From contig CAYQKV010000002.1 in NCBI GenBank assembly GCA_964418255.1, positions 62,001-126,000 of the forward strand: DNA of 64,000 bases, read 5' to 3'. Shown piece after piece: positions 16,969 to 25,765 of this stretch. The DNA is from CAG-1782 sp964418255. GTDB lineage: Bacteria; Bacillota; Clostridia; Christensenellales; DTU072. The position numbers and the translations under genes are program-made. The first letter of the stretch is position 1; every line of letters begins with the position of its first letter. Below the pieces are notes generated by a model. That model was not told the origin of the DNA. It ran no database searches and saw only the letters and a program-made list of their open reading frames with translations.

Positions 16969-17325
16969 ATGAATACGGATAAAATTTATGCCGAACGCAT
17001 AGCGAGCGAATATGCGAGCAAAGAGACGTCGAAAGTAAACGCGTTAAGAAAACTCGACGCAAAGGCGAAACGCCCGTCGAACATTTTCGCTTACGTCTTC
17101 GGAATAGTCTTTACTCTGGTTTTAGGAGTTGGAATGTGTTTAAGTATGGGCGTGCTCGGAGACGGGAGCAAAGGAACGTTCGCTCTCGGGATTGCGCTCG
17201 GGGTCGTCGGGATAGCGGGAATGTGCGTAAACTACCCGATATACCGTAAATTGCTTAAAAAAGGCAAAAATAAGTACGGCGCGGACATAATCGAGCTTGC
17301 AAGAAAGATAAGCGATAACGATTGA
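16969..17325 (+). CDS. Small two-helix membrane protein
   Basis: 118 residues from the ATG at 16969, chosen because AAAGGAGG ends 6 bases upstream (an in-frame TTG lies two codons earlier). An N-terminal basic amphipathic part ('YAERIASEYASKETSKVNALRKLDAKAK') is followed by two membrane segments (about 41-62 and 71-92) and a short basic tail. Homologues in Clostridia are often labelled dihydropteridine reductase, but nothing here resembles that enzyme, so I leave the function open. The next gene, a TetR regulator, starts 45 bases downstream and may be co-transcribed. Confidence 0.8.
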   Translation: MNTDKIYAERIASEYASKETSKVNALRKLDAKAKRPSNIFAYVFGIVFTLVLGVGMCLSMGVLGDGSKGTFALGIALGVVGIAGMCVNYPIYRKLLKKGKNKYGADIIELARKISDND

Positions 17326-17370
17326 AGATACTCGTAAAACGAGCGGAAAATCAGGGAAGAGGAAAAATCG

Positions 17371-17964
17371 GTGAACAGGTCGGAAAGTAAATATTTTCAT
17401 ACCGCGGAACTAATGGACGAAGCGTTGCTTACGCTGATTGAAAAGAAAGATTTCGATTATATCACGGTAAAAGAAATCTGCGAAAAGGCGGGCGTAAACC
17501 GCTCTACGTTCTATCTGCACTACGAAAACACCTGCGATTTACTGGAAGAAACGCTGGAATACGTCAACCGTAAATTCCTCGCTTCATTCAGGAAAGAAAC
17601 TCTGGAAAAATTCGACGGCGCGGCAAAGGAAAGAAGCCGAGAATATACGCGGCTGATTTCTCCCGAATACCTTACGCCGTATCTCGAATTCGTAAAGGAA
17701 AACCGAAAACTTTTCGAATGTATACACAAAAAACCGCAAGTTTTTAAGGTGGAAGAGACTTTTTCCGCAATGAACAAAGATATATTTTTGCCCGCGCTGG
17801 AACAATTCGGCGTTCCCGAAGAAGAACGCCCGTACGTTTTTTGGTACTACGCGCAAGGAACGCTTGCCATAGTTATGGAATGGGTAAAAAACGGCTGCGC
17901 TTTGCCCGTGGAAAAAATTACGGAAATAATAATGAAATGTATTCCGCAAAAAGAAAGAAAATAA
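17371..17964 (+). CDS. TetR/AcrR-family transcriptional regulator
   Basis: A 197-residue regulator with an N-terminal helix-turn-helix: 'FDYITVKEICEKAGVNRSTFYLHYENTCDLLEE' (about residues 27-58) contains the TetR signature (STFYLHYENKxxLL). The C-terminal ligand domain has no recognisable effector specificity. The start is GTG at 17371, with AGAGG 8 bases upstream. The membrane protein gene that begins 28 bases after its stop is the likely target or partner. No operator palindrome is obvious upstream. Confidence 0.88.
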   Translation: MNRSESKYFHTAELMDEALLTLIEKKDFDYITVKEICEKAGVNRSTFYLHYENTCDLLEETLEYVNRKFLASFRKETLEKFDGAAKERSREYTRLISPEYLTPYLEFVKENRKLFECIHKKPQVFKVEETFSAMNKDIFLPALEQFGVPEEERPYVFWYYAQGTLAIVMEWVKNGCALPVEKITEIIMKCIPQKERK

Positions 17965-17992
17965 AGGAAAACGCGAAAAGACGAAAAAGATT

Positions 17993-18679
17993 ATGTCGGG
18001 CAAAATTTCGATTTTTAAGGACAAAGAACGTCGCGCCGCATTTACGGCGTTCTTTTCCTTTCTGATTTCCTTTGTTTTCGCCGTTTATAACGGATATTTC
18101 GGCATTAAACTCGGTTCGGTGTGGAACGGCAGTATCTGCGTTTATTATATTCTTTTGACGAGCGTGCGCGGAATTATCGTTTTCACCGAGAAAAAACTTT
18201 TCGCGTCGGACGAAGTGGGAAAAGCGACGGCGAGAAGAAAAACGTTTATAATAACTTCCGTTATTCTTTTTGTGATAAATATTGCCTTGATTACCCCGGT
18301 GGCGATGATGACGAGATTTCTTAAAACGGTCGATATGGGCACGGTTCCCGCAATCGCATCGGCGGCGTACGCCACGTATAAAATCATTGCGGCGAGCGTC
18401 AACTACAAAAAGAACAGAAAAAACGAAAATCTGTCGGTAAGGCAGCTTAAAAGCATAGGTTTTATCGACGCGCTCGTTTCCGTGCTCACTCTTCAAAATA
18501 CGCTCATTATGGTCAACGGGAGCGCGGATGAAAGCGAAAAAATGTTTCTTCTGTCCGCAATAACGAGCGGCATAATCATAGCGGTGATTTTGGCGCTGAG
18601 CATAATAGGTTTCGCGCAAGGACTTAAAGAAGGAAAGACGCAAACGCTAAACGAAGAGAAGGAAAACGCCTCGGAATAA
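17993..18679 (+). CDS. Multi-pass membrane protein of unknown function
   Basis: 228 residues with about six membrane segments (roughly 15-37, 46-61, 83-106, 115-130, 160-175 and 186-207), separated by basic loops such as 'ARRKTF' and 'NYKKNRKNE'. The C-terminal tail is charged (NEEKENASE). No transporter motif is recognised. It follows the TetR gene by 28 bases and is followed by a strong terminator, so the pair is probably one transcript in which the regulator may control its own operon. Confidence 0.75.
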   Translation: MSGKISIFKDKERRAAFTAFFSFLISFVFAVYNGYFGIKLGSVWNGSICVYYILLTSVRGIIVFTEKKLFASDEVGKATARRKTFIITSVILFVINIALITPVAMMTRFLKTVDMGTVPAIASAAYATYKIIAASVNYKKNRKNENLSVRQLKSIGFIDALVSVLTLQNTLIMVNGSADESEKMFLLSAITSGIIIAVILALSIIGFAQGLKEGKTQTLNEEKENASE

Positions 18680-18704
18680 ATGGCGGGAAAAGGAAAAAGA
18701 TAAA

Positions 18705-18738
18705 TAAAAAAGCGCAAAATTATTTTTGCGCTTTTTTA
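18705..18738. terminator. Bidirectional terminator
   Basis: AAAAAAGCGCAAAA-TTAT-TTTTGCGCTTTTTT hairpin between the convergent membrane-protein and small-lipoprotein genes. Confidence 0.9.
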
Positions 18739-18758
18739 CTTGAATGATTATCCTATTC

Positions 18759-19112
18759 TTATTTCTCGAACGCTTCGATAGCCGCTTTGGTTCCGAAATA
18801 AACCCATCTTCCGTTTTGTTTGATGTTCTCTTTATTTTCGCCGGCTAATTCGTCATAGGCTTTTTTGGCGGAATCCTTGTCTTTGAAATAAAGAGCGGAC
18901 ATAGTACCGGAACCTTCGGAAACGCTTACTTTGGTCGCGTTGAACGCTCCGTCGAGATTGTCGAGTCTCCAGGTGGAAGAAAGAACGGTATAACCGGCTT
19001 CTTCCATTTTCGCTTGCGCCTTTTCGAGGTTGGAAGGTACGCACGCGAAGAAGACGCAGGCAATTATGCCGACCAATGCGATTACGGAAATGATTTTCAA
19101 GGCTTTTTTCAT
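18759..19112 (-). CDS. Small lipoprotein
   Basis: 117 residues with signal peptide MKKALKIISVIALVGIIACVF and lipobox FFAC at about residue 24. The mature part ('EKAQAKMEEAGYTV', 'MSALYFKDKDSAKKAYDELAGENKE', 'RWVYFGTKAAIEAFEK') is a compact alpha/beta domain typical of small Clostridia lipoproteins of unknown role. SD GGAGAG lies 8-9 bases before the ATG. It has its own near-perfect consensus promoter, which suggests substantial constitutive expression. Confidence 0.88.
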   Translation of the reverse strand: MKKALKIISVIALVGIIACVFFACVPSNLEKAQAKMEEAGYTVLSSTWRLDNLDGAFNATKVSVSEGSGTMSALYFKDKDSAKKAYDELAGENKENIKQNGRWVYFGTKAAIEAFEK

Positions 19113-19153
19113 AAATTATTCTCTCCTTTTTGAAAAAATATTTGATTGAAACC

Positions 19154-19182
19154 ATTATAAGCCATATAACGGTTTCTGTCAA
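19154..19182 (-). promoter_or_regulatory. Consensus sigma-A promoter of the small lipoprotein
   Basis: On the minus strand TTGACA (19182-19177), 17-base spacer, TATAAT (19159-19154): both boxes are perfect. Confidence 0.92.
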
Positions 19183-19348
19183 CAGGTATTTTTCCGCTTT
19201 CTTGTTTTATTCGGGCGAAACAAAAATTCTGAAAAGTAAAAATCATATTTTAGGTATCCTATATTGCATTTTCAAGATACTTATTGCATAAAAAATTCAT
19301 TATCGGAATTACAGAGAGGCGCGCGGATATTTATGGGCGGAAAAAACA

Positions 19349-19377
19349 TTGACAAAAGCCGTCCTCTTATTTATAAT
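19349..19377 (+). promoter_or_regulatory. Consensus promoter of the polysaccharide operon
   Basis: TTGACA (19349-19354), 17-base spacer, TATAAT (19372-19377). The leader to galU is about 58 bases with SD AGGAGG. Confidence 0.9.
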
Positions 19378-19441
19378 TATAATAATACACTTGAAGAATT
19401 CTCTTTCGAATTGCGAATAATAAACCTTAGGAGGAAAGTTT

Positions 19442-20299
19442 ATGAAGATAACGAAAGCCGTAATTCCCGCCGCGGGATACGGAACGCGTTTTCTGCCGAT
19501 AACGAAAGGCGTACCGAAAGAAATGCTGCCTATTGTCGACAAGCCCGCGTTGCAGTACATTGTCGAAGAAGCCGTCAAATCGGGGATGAAAGAAATCATC
19601 ATCGTTATCAGCAACAACAAGCAGGGGATAAAGAATTACTTCGGCAAAAACGAGATATACGACAACCTGAAAGACAGGACTCTTCTTAAATCGGTGGACG
19701 AAATTCTCGACAGCGCGAAGATAAGTTTCGTGTTGCAGGAGCCGATGAGAGGGAACGGCGACGCGGTTCTCGTAGCGGAACGCGCCGTGGGAGACGAGCC
19801 GTTTGCCGTTATGTTCGGAGACGACGTTATTTACACCGAGGGCACGCCCGCAATCGGACAGCTTGCCGCGGCTTACGAAAAGACGAATAAGACGATAGTG
19901 GGCGTTCAGAAATGTTCGCCGGAAATCGCTTCGAGGTGCGGCGTTATCCGCCCGGGAAAAACCGAAGGAAGGCTTACGGAAATTCTCGACATCGTGGAGA
20001 AACCGCCGATTGACAAACTGCCGTCCGACCTCGTTTCTTTGGGAAGGTTCGTGCTTACGCCCGACATTTTCCGTCAACTTAAAGAAACGCCGCTGTTCAG
20101 AGACGAACTGTATCTTACCGTCGCGCTCAGAGAACTTATGGCAAGGGACGGAGGCTACGCTTACGAATTCGAAGGAACGAGATACGACCTCGGAAACAAA
20201 CTCGGGTTCTGCCAGGCAAACGTCGAATACGGCTTGCGGTCGGAACTGTTCGGAAAGGAATTTGCCGAATATATCAAAGGAGTGGCGAAAAAATTATGA
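19442..20299 (+). CDS. galU: UTP-glucose-1-phosphate uridylyltransferase
   Basis: Makes UDP-glucose from UTP and glucose-1-phosphate. The nucleotidyltransferase motif 'AVIPAAGYGTRFLPITKGVPKEMLP' (residues 6-30), 'VQEP'-like 'VLQEPMRGNGDAVL', 'VMFGDDVIY' with the metal-binding Asp, and 'EKPPIDKLPSDLVSLGRFVLTP' are all in place. The 285-residue length is typical. SD AGGAGG. It heads the surface polysaccharide operon and overlaps glf by 4 bases (ATGA). Confidence 0.96.
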   Translation: MKITKAVIPAAGYGTRFLPITKGVPKEMLPIVDKPALQYIVEEAVKSGMKEIIIVISNNKQGIKNYFGKNEIYDNLKDRTLLKSVDEILDSAKISFVLQEPMRGNGDAVLVAERAVGDEPFAVMFGDDVIYTEGTPAIGQLAAAYEKTNKTIVGVQKCSPEIASRCGVIRPGKTEGRLTEILDIVEKPPIDKLPSDLVSLGRFVLTPDIFRQLKETPLFRDELYLTVALRELMARDGGYAYEFEGTRYDLGNKLGFCQANVEYGLRSELFGKEFAEYIKGVAKKL

Positions 20300-21402
20300 A
20301 ATACGATTATCTTATAGTCGGAGCGGGGCTTTTCGGAGCTGTTTTTGCGCGCGAAGCGACGGACGCAGGGAAAAAGTGCCTTGTTATCGACAAAAGAAAC
20401 CATATAGCGGGAAATATCTATTGCGAAAACGTCGAAGGTATAAACGTGCATAAATACGGCGCGCATATCTTCCATACAAACGACGACAAGGTCTGGGGTT
20501 ACGTCAACCGTTTCGCCGCCTTCAACGATTTTATCAACAGCCCGATTGCCGTGTACAAGGGCGAAAGATACAACCTGCCGTTTAATATGAACACCTTTCA
20601 TCAACTGTGGGGCGTGACGGAAGCGGACGAAGCGCGCGAAATCATAAATTCGCAGATTGCCGAGCTCAACATAGGAGAGCCGCAAAATCTCGAAGAACAG
20701 GCGTTGAAACTCGTAGGACGCGACGTTTTCGAAAAACTCGTAAAAGGTTATACCGAAAAACAGTGGGGAAGACGGTGCAAAGACTTGCCCGCGTTTATCA
20801 TAAAACGCTTGCCTCTTCGCTTTACCTATGACAACAACTATTTCAACGCGAAATATCAGGGAATTCCCATAGGCGGGTATACCGCTATGACGGAAAGAAT
20901 TCTCGACGGGATAGAAGTAAGGACGGATACCGACTATTTCGAGTTCATAAAGAGTACGGAAGACGAGTTTGAAAAAACCGTCTTTACGGGAAAGATAGAC
21001 GAGTTTTTCGGATACAAATACGGCAAATTGGAGTACCGAACCGTGCGGTTTGAGAACCTTTTGCTGGATACGGAAGACTATCAGGGCAACGCGGTGATAA
21101 ATTATACGGAGTACGAAGTTCCGTATACGCGTATAATCGAGCATAAGCATTTCGAGCGCACGAAGTGTCCGAAGACGGTTATAAGCAAGGAGTATCCCGC
21201 GGAGTGGCAGGAAGGAATGGAAGCGTACTATCCGATTAACGACGAACGGAACGGCGAGATATATTCTCTTTACGAAAAGAAGAGCAAAGATTATCCCGAC
21301 GTTATTTTCGGCGGAAGGCTGGGCGAGTACAGATATTACGATATGGACGGGGTTATCTCTCGCGCGCTGGAAACGGCGGACAAAGAACTTCGCGGACGGT
21401 GA
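20296..21402 (+). CDS. glf: UDP-galactopyranose mutase
   Basis: FAD enzyme converting UDP-galactopyranose to UDP-galactofuranose. FAD motif GAGLFG (9-14) follows 'MKYDYLIV'; 'GAHIFHTN', 'LPFNMNTFHQLWGV', 'GYTEKQWG', 'RLPLRFTYDNNYF' and the C-terminal 'FGGRLGEYRYYDMDGVISRAL' are all diagnostic. The 368-residue length is normal. It implies galactofuranose in the polymer built by this locus. Coupled to galU by a 4-base overlap; the lipid kinase starts one base after its stop. Confidence 0.97.
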   Translation: MKYDYLIVGAGLFGAVFAREATDAGKKCLVIDKRNHIAGNIYCENVEGINVHKYGAHIFHTNDDKVWGYVNRFAAFNDFINSPIAVYKGERYNLPFNMNTFHQLWGVTEADEAREIINSQIAELNIGEPQNLEEQALKLVGRDVFEKLVKGYTEKQWGRRCKDLPAFIIKRLPLRFTYDNNYFNAKYQGIPIGGYTAMTERILDGIEVRTDTDYFEFIKSTEDEFEKTVFTGKIDEFFGYKYGKLEYRTVRFENLLLDTEDYQGNAVINYTEYEVPYTRIIEHKHFERTKCPKTVISKEYPAEWQEGMEAYYPINDERNGEIYSLYEKKSKDYPDVIFGGRLGEYRYYDMDGVISRALETADKELRGR

Positions 21403-21403
21403 A

Positions 21404-22255
21404 ATGAAAAAGACGTTAATAGTCGTAAACGATATGAGCGGGAATTCGGAAGGCGTCGACGTCGACGTTATCCGTTTCGTGTGCGCCAAAAACGACGAAA
21501 TACACGAATTGCGGCTACATTCTCCCGAGCAGGATTACGACGTAAACGGCTTTGATAAACTCATAGTGTGCGGCGGCGACGGCACGATAAACAACGCGGT
21601 CAATAAATGCAAGGATATGGCGATAGACATATTCTATTTCCCGTCGGGGACGCTCAACGAAAAGGCGAAATCGACGAGCGAGGGTTTGAAGAAATCCCGC
21701 AGACTTCCGTGTATGGGAATGGTAAACAAAAATCTGTTCTCTTACGTTATCGCGGCGGGTTCGTTCACGGAAATAGGATACAGGGCGAAATCGGAATCGA
21801 AGAAAAAATTCAAAGCGCTCGCGTACGTCGCCAAAGTTTTCTCGGCGTATAAAGTGTTCAATATGGCGGCGGAAGTGGTGACGGACAACGATACGTATTG
21901 CGGAAATTATTCGTTGATAATGATAATAGATTCCGACAGATGTTTCGGGTTCAGATTCAACAAAGCGTACAGCCCCGACGACAAAATAATGCACCTGCTT
22001 CTTATTAAGAGCGCGGGTAAAAACAGCTTTTTCGGTAAAATAAGAATGTTTTTCCCGTTTTTCAGAGCGTTTTTTATCGGGTTTAAGAAAGAATACCATT
22101 CGAGAAAAATCGATTTTCTGCCGGTAAGGAACGTGGAAATCAATCTTAAAGACAGGCAGGTTTTCTGCGTGGACGGAGAGCGGCGCGAGTACGAAGGGTT
22201 TATGCACGCCGAAAAACTTAACATAAAACCGCGGTTGTTCATTATGCAACCGTAA
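21404..22255 (+). CDS. Diacylglycerol-kinase-like lipid kinase
   Basis: 283-residue DAGK_cat family protein. It has the nucleotide motif GGDGTIN after 'KLIVCG' (residues about 53-60), 'FPSGTLNEKAKS' (usual P.GTGN..A form altered to PSGTLNE) and the C-terminal 'VDGER' corresponding to the family's DGE. It may phosphorylate diacylglycerol or a lipid carrier. Its position inside the polysaccharide operon, directly after glf and before the initiating sugar transferase, suggests a role in lipid carrier or anchor metabolism, by inference only. Confidence 0.82.
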   Translation: MKKTLIVVNDMSGNSEGVDVDVIRFVCAKNDEIHELRLHSPEQDYDVNGFDKLIVCGGDGTINNAVNKCKDMAIDIFYFPSGTLNEKAKSTSEGLKKSRRLPCMGMVNKNLFSYVIAAGSFTEIGYRAKSESKKKFKALAYVAKVFSAYKVFNMAAEVVTDNDTYCGNYSLIMIIDSDRCFGFRFNKAYSPDDKIMHLLLIKSAGKNSFFGKIRMFFPFFRAFFIGFKKEYHSRKIDFLPVRNVEINLKDRQVFCVDGERREYEGFMHAEKLNIKPRLFIMQP

Positions 22256-22268
22256 GGAAGAAGGGATA

Positions 22269-22919
22269 ATGTACGAGAGGATAAAGGGCGTTCTTGACAG
22301 ATTTTTTGCGTTTATCGGTATTCTGGTAATGTCGCCGATACTGCTTTTGTCTGTAGTCTTGATACGCGCCGACAGGCACGGAAAGGCGATTTTCAGACAG
22401 GAACGGGTGGGAAAGGACGGAAAGATATTTCTTATTTACAAATTCCGTACGATGAAGACGACGGACGTCGCGTTCGACACCGACCACGCCGTAATCGAAG
22501 ACGACAATCCGAGCGTTACGCCGGTAGGAAGAGTGCTTCGGAAACTCAAAATCGACGAAGTGCCGCAACTGTTCAATATTCTGAAAGGGGATATGAGTTT
22601 TATCGGACCGCGTCCGCTGATGCCCGTATACCTCGAAGAGTACGAAGAGTGGGAAAAACATAAATTCGACGTAAAACCCGGGCTTAGCGGAATGGCGCAG
22701 GTATCGGGTAACGGATACCTCGAAAAACAGGGAAGAAGCTATTACGACGTGCTCTATGCGGAAAATATTTCGCTCGGGCTGGATATAAAGTTGTTTTTCA
22801 AAACGTTTTTAGTCATACTGAAAGGAGAAGAGTACTGTCTGAAAAACGTGTCGGAAGAACAGATACAAGAAATGAAAAGGAAATATACCCCCGAAGGGGA
22901 CGAAGAAAACAATGAGTAA
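22269..22919 (+). CDS. Initiating sugar transferase (polyprenyl glycosylphosphotransferase)
   Basis: 216-residue bacterial sugar transferase. One membrane helix (about 10-32), then 'IFRQERVGKDGKIFLIYKFRTM', 'DEVPQLFNILKGDMSFIGPRPLMP' and 'KPGLSGMAQVSGNGY', the conserved core of the WcaJ/PglC group. It transfers a sugar-1-phosphate to undecaprenyl phosphate at the inner membrane face. It lacks the multi-helix N-terminus of WbaP/CpsE, so it is the short PglC-like form. The 3' end overlaps the ABC permease gene by 8 bases. Confidence 0.94.
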   Translation: MYERIKGVLDRFFAFIGILVMSPILLLSVVLIRADRHGKAIFRQERVGKDGKIFLIYKFRTMKTTDVAFDTDHAVIEDDNPSVTPVGRVLRKLKIDEVPQLFNILKGDMSFIGPRPLMPVYLEEYEEWEKHKFDVKPGLSGMAQVSGNGYLEKQGRSYYDVLYAENISLGLDIKLFFKTFLVILKGEEYCLKNVSEEQIQEMKRKYTPEGDEENNE

Positions 22920-23727
22920 AAATCAGATAAAAAAGGCTAAACGCACCGAATTCTGGCACGAGAGAAAGAAGAATATCAACCTGCTTTCGACGATGGTAGT
23001 CCGCAACGTAAAGACGGTTTACCGCGAATCGGTGCTCGGGATAATCTGGACGGTTCTCAATCCGTTGCTTACAATGTTCGTTATGTCTTTTGTTTACAGC
23101 CAGTTGTTCGGAAGGGATATGGTGGGAATAAAATACCCCGTTTACGTTCTGAGCGGTATGCTGATTTTCAACACAATGTTCCGTGCGGGAACGCAGGGCG
23201 GACTTACGAGCATCGTCGGGAGAAGAACTCTGGTAATGCAGACGCGAATACCGGTGGCGTGTTATCCGCGAATACCCGTTTATACCGCGCTGGTTAATTT
23301 CGCGTTCGCGTTCGTCGCGCTCGTCGTGGTTATGCTTATTTACAAGCAACCGTTTAAGGTGACCTTGCTTCTCACGCTCGTTTTGATGCCCGCGCTTACG
23401 CTATTGACGATGGGCGTAAGTTTCATTCTGGCGGTCGTGTACGTTTATTTCCGCGATATAAAAAATATCTATAACGTGTTCGTAACTCTTCTGATGTACG
23501 CCACGCCGCTTTTTTATACGATAGACGCGTTGCAAAATCCGCTGTTTAATAAACTTCTCGTTTTCAATCCTATGTACTACTACGTAGACTATTTCAGAGA
23601 GATAATAATGGGACACGTTCCGAGTCTGGAAATGCACCTTCTAATCTACGGAATGGGTATCTTTATATATGCTTTCGGGTATATGTTCGTTACGCACGGC
23701 AGGAAAAAGTTTATTTTCCACCTGTAA
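22912..23727 (+). CDS. Polysaccharide ABC exporter permease (Wzm/TagG type)
   Basis: 271-residue ABC-2 type permease with six membrane helices. It begins with a basic tail ('WHERKKNINLLSTMVVRNVKTVYRESVLGIIWTVLNPLL'), and the late 'MYATPLFYTIDALQN' and 'FNPMYYYVDYFREIIMG' stretches are highly typical of the O-antigen/teichoic acid exporter permease. It moves a lipid-linked polymer outward with the ATPase encoded 14 bases downstream. The start overlaps the sugar transferase gene. Confidence 0.93.
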   Translation: MSKNQIKKAKRTEFWHERKKNINLLSTMVVRNVKTVYRESVLGIIWTVLNPLLTMFVMSFVYSQLFGRDMVGIKYPVYVLSGMLIFNTMFRAGTQGGLTSIVGRRTLVMQTRIPVACYPRIPVYTALVNFAFAFVALVVVMLIYKQPFKVTLLLTLVLMPALTLLTMGVSFILAVVYVYFRDIKNIYNVFVTLLMYATPLFYTIDALQNPLFNKLLVFNPMYYYVDYFREIIMGHVPSLEMHLLIYGMGIFIYAFGYMFVTHGRKKFIFHL

Positions 23728-23741
23728 AGAAAGGAGCAAAT

Positions 23742-24485
23742 ATGGAACGCGACGAAAAGGATATTCTTATAAAACTCGAACACGTCAATATGAACTACCG
23801 TATGCCCACGCAGAAAGTGGACAGCATAAAAGAGTACGTCATAAAGTTTTTGAAAGGGCAGTTAAAGTACCGCGAGTTCAGAGTGCTTAACGACGTTTCG
23901 CTCAACATATATCGCGGCGAGTCGGTAGCCATCGTAGGGAAAAACGGCGCGGGAAAGAGCACGCTTTTAAGAATAGTCGCGGGGATAATTCCGCCTACTT
24001 CGGGGAAAGTTACGATAAACGGAACTATGGTGCCGATGCTCAATATCGGCGCGGGTTTCGATTACGACGCGACGGGCAGGGAGAACGTCTTTCTCAACGG
24101 CGCGATACTCGGGCACACGAAAAAGGAAATGGAAGAAAAATACGACGACATTGTCAAGTTCGCCGAATTGGAAGAGTTTATGGACGTGCCGATAAAAAAT
24201 TACAGCAGCGGTATGACCGCGAGATTGGGATTTGCCATCGCCGTAAATAACCGACCCGATATAATCATCGTAGACGAAGTGCTTGCCGTAGGAGACTCCG
24301 CGTTTCACGCCAAATGCAGCGCGAAAATGAAAGAACTTCAACAGTCTGGGGTTACGTTCGTAATAGTTTCGCACAGCAAAGCCGCGGTAAAAATGCTTTG
24401 CGACCGAGCGATATACATTAAAGACAGAAAAATCGCGCTCGACGGCGACGTGGATACGGTCTATGGAGAGTACGAAAAGAAATAA
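23742..24485 (+). CDS. Polysaccharide ABC exporter ATPase (Wzt/TagH type)
   Basis: 247 residues. Walker A GKNGAGKST (66-74), Q-loop region, signature 'YSSGMTARLGFA' and Walker B 'IIIVDEVLAVGD' are in order; YSSGM and DEVLAVGD are characteristic of polysaccharide exporters. The protein ends soon after the nucleotide-binding domain, so it lacks the C-terminal carbohydrate-binding domain of long Wzt proteins. Recognition of the polymer's end must then depend on other parts. SD AAAGGAG. Last gene of the galU operon before a new promoter. Confidence 0.94.
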   Translation: MERDEKDILIKLEHVNMNYRMPTQKVDSIKEYVIKFLKGQLKYREFRVLNDVSLNIYRGESVAIVGKNGAGKSTLLRIVAGIIPPTSGKVTINGTMVPMLNIGAGFDYDATGRENVFLNGAILGHTKKEMEEKYDDIVKFAELEEFMDVPIKNYSSGMTARLGFAIAVNNRPDIIIVDEVLAVGDSAFHAKCSAKMKELQQSGVTFVIVSHSKAAVKMLCDRAIYIKDRKIALDGDVDTVYGEYEKK

Positions 24486-24530
24486 CAATATAAAAATAAA
24501 TCCGCATTTTAAGCAAAAATTTACCGTATA

Positions 24531-24559
24531 TTGACATTTATGTTATCTTATGATAACAT
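24531..24559 (+). promoter_or_regulatory. Promoter of the Ig-like membrane protein pair
   Basis: TTGACA (24531-24536), 17-base spacer, TAACAT (24554-24559). The predicted leader to the ATG at 24578 is only about 12 bases and has no clear SD. An A/T-rich TGTTATC-TTAT-GATAACA palindrome (24541-24558) overlaps the -10 box and could be an operator. Confidence 0.6.
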
Positions 24560-24577
24560 ATTATCGGAACCGCGGTT

Positions 24578-25765
24578 ATGAAAAAGAAGAAAAAAATCAA
24601 TGCGAAAAAAATTCCTTCCGCGCGCACGTTGAAAGCGCGCGCTTTTTTCAAACGGTACTGGTACTGGTTCGTCGTCATCCCCTTGCTTATAGGCGGGATA
24701 CTCGGTTGGTGCGCGGGTATGGGCTATTTCAACGCGAAAGAACTTGTTTTACCCGACGATGAAATCGTTGTCGCGCCGATGAGTTATTATAGGCTGGGAG
24801 ATTACGTAGGCAAAGAGAAAGTCTCGTATTCCGTTCCCTCGCAATATTCGGACGTTCTTGCCGTAAGCGACGGAATTCTTTACGCGAAAAAATACGGAGA
24901 AGGGAAAATAGTGGTAAACGCGGGTAGAAAACGCGGAGAAATTTCCGTGGAAGTCAGTCCTTACGTCGTTCGTTGGGTTCTGGGCGTCGGGGACGAAATC
25001 GATGCGAAAAAAGTAACCGATTTTCCGAACGCGTTTTATCCCGTCAATTCGGTTAATTACGCAAGCACAGACGTGTTTTATACCGACGAAGACGAAAGCG
25101 TGTTCGTCGCAAAAAAAGAAGGCGTGGCGATAATTACTTATTATGCGGAAGACGTTCCCGTATGCGAACTATGGGTTTCGGTAAGGGAAAACGTAAGCGA
25201 AGAACAGCGTTCGACGAAAGATTTGCAACTTCTTTCCGACAGTTCGGCGTTTTACGAAGAACAGAACGTAACGGGAAGCGAAGAAGTAGAGCTCGGGCTT
25301 ACGTTGCTTTTGACGGAGTACGGGTTCAGCGGAAACGGCGTTATTTATTTCGAGTCGTCCGCGCCAGAAGTGGCTTCCGTGTATCAGAACGGACAGGTAA
25401 ACGCGAATATGCCGGGAAGCGCGCTGGTTACCGTGGCGTGCGTAGGCGATGCGGGAATGGAGTATAAGACGATTAAAGTTACCGTACCCGTAGCGGAACG
25501 GACAATCGAAATGGAAAGAGAGATAAACGCGCGAAATCCGAGGGTGGGCGAAACGATAACCGAAGAGATGATGCACGAGGTGTTTTACAACGAACTCGTC
25601 GTGAGATACGACACGGAGTCGCCCGCGCTTACGAAGACGGCGGAAGGCTTTCTTGCGAGTTACAGTACGGAAAATTACGTCTATATCGACGGATATTCGG
25701 CGGACGGAAAGAAAATAGTCAGATATAAAATGATAATCGACGAAGCGGAGGCGAACGGTGAGTAG
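24578..25765 (+). CDS. Membrane-anchored extracellular Ig-like (Big2-type) protein
   Basis: 395 residues. A very basic cytoplasmic N-terminus (MKKKKKINAKK), one membrane helix (about 31-52, 'YWFVVIPLLIGGILGWCAGM'), then an extracellular part. Repeated units of the form 'YSVPSQYSDVLAVSDGILYAKKYGEGKIVV' and 'YFESSAPEVASVYQNGQVNANMPGSALVTVAC' have the pattern of bacterial Ig-like domain group 2. No enzymatic motif is seen. It precedes and overlaps by 8 bases a second Ig-like membrane protein of opposite topology, and both follow the polysaccharide exporter. A role in polymer display or assembly is inferred from position only. Confidence 0.78.
   Translation: MKKKKKINAKKIPSARTLKARAFFKRYWYWFVVIPLLIGGILGWCAGMGYFNAKELVLPDDEIVVAPMSYYRLGDYVGKEKVSYSVPSQYSDVLAVSDGILYAKKYGEGKIVVNAGRKRGEISVEVSPYVVRWVLGVGDEIDAKKVTDFPNAFYPVNSVNYASTDVFYTDEDESVFVAKKEGVAIITYYAEDVPVCELWVSVRENVSEEQRSTKDLQLLSDSSAFYEEQNVTGSEEVELGLTLLLTEYGFSGNGVIYFESSAPEVASVYQNGQVNANMPGSALVTVACVGDAGMEYKTIKVTVPVAERTIEMEREINARNPRVGETITEEMMHEVFYNELVVRYDTESPALTKTAEGFLASYSTENYVYIDGYSADGKKIVRYKMIIDEAEANGE

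Noticed and set aside
16969..17325. Dihydropteridine reductase label for the small membrane protein
   Set aside because: The protein has only two membrane helices and a basic amphipathic start, and no Rossmann or flavin motif. I regard the label used for its homologues as a propagated error.
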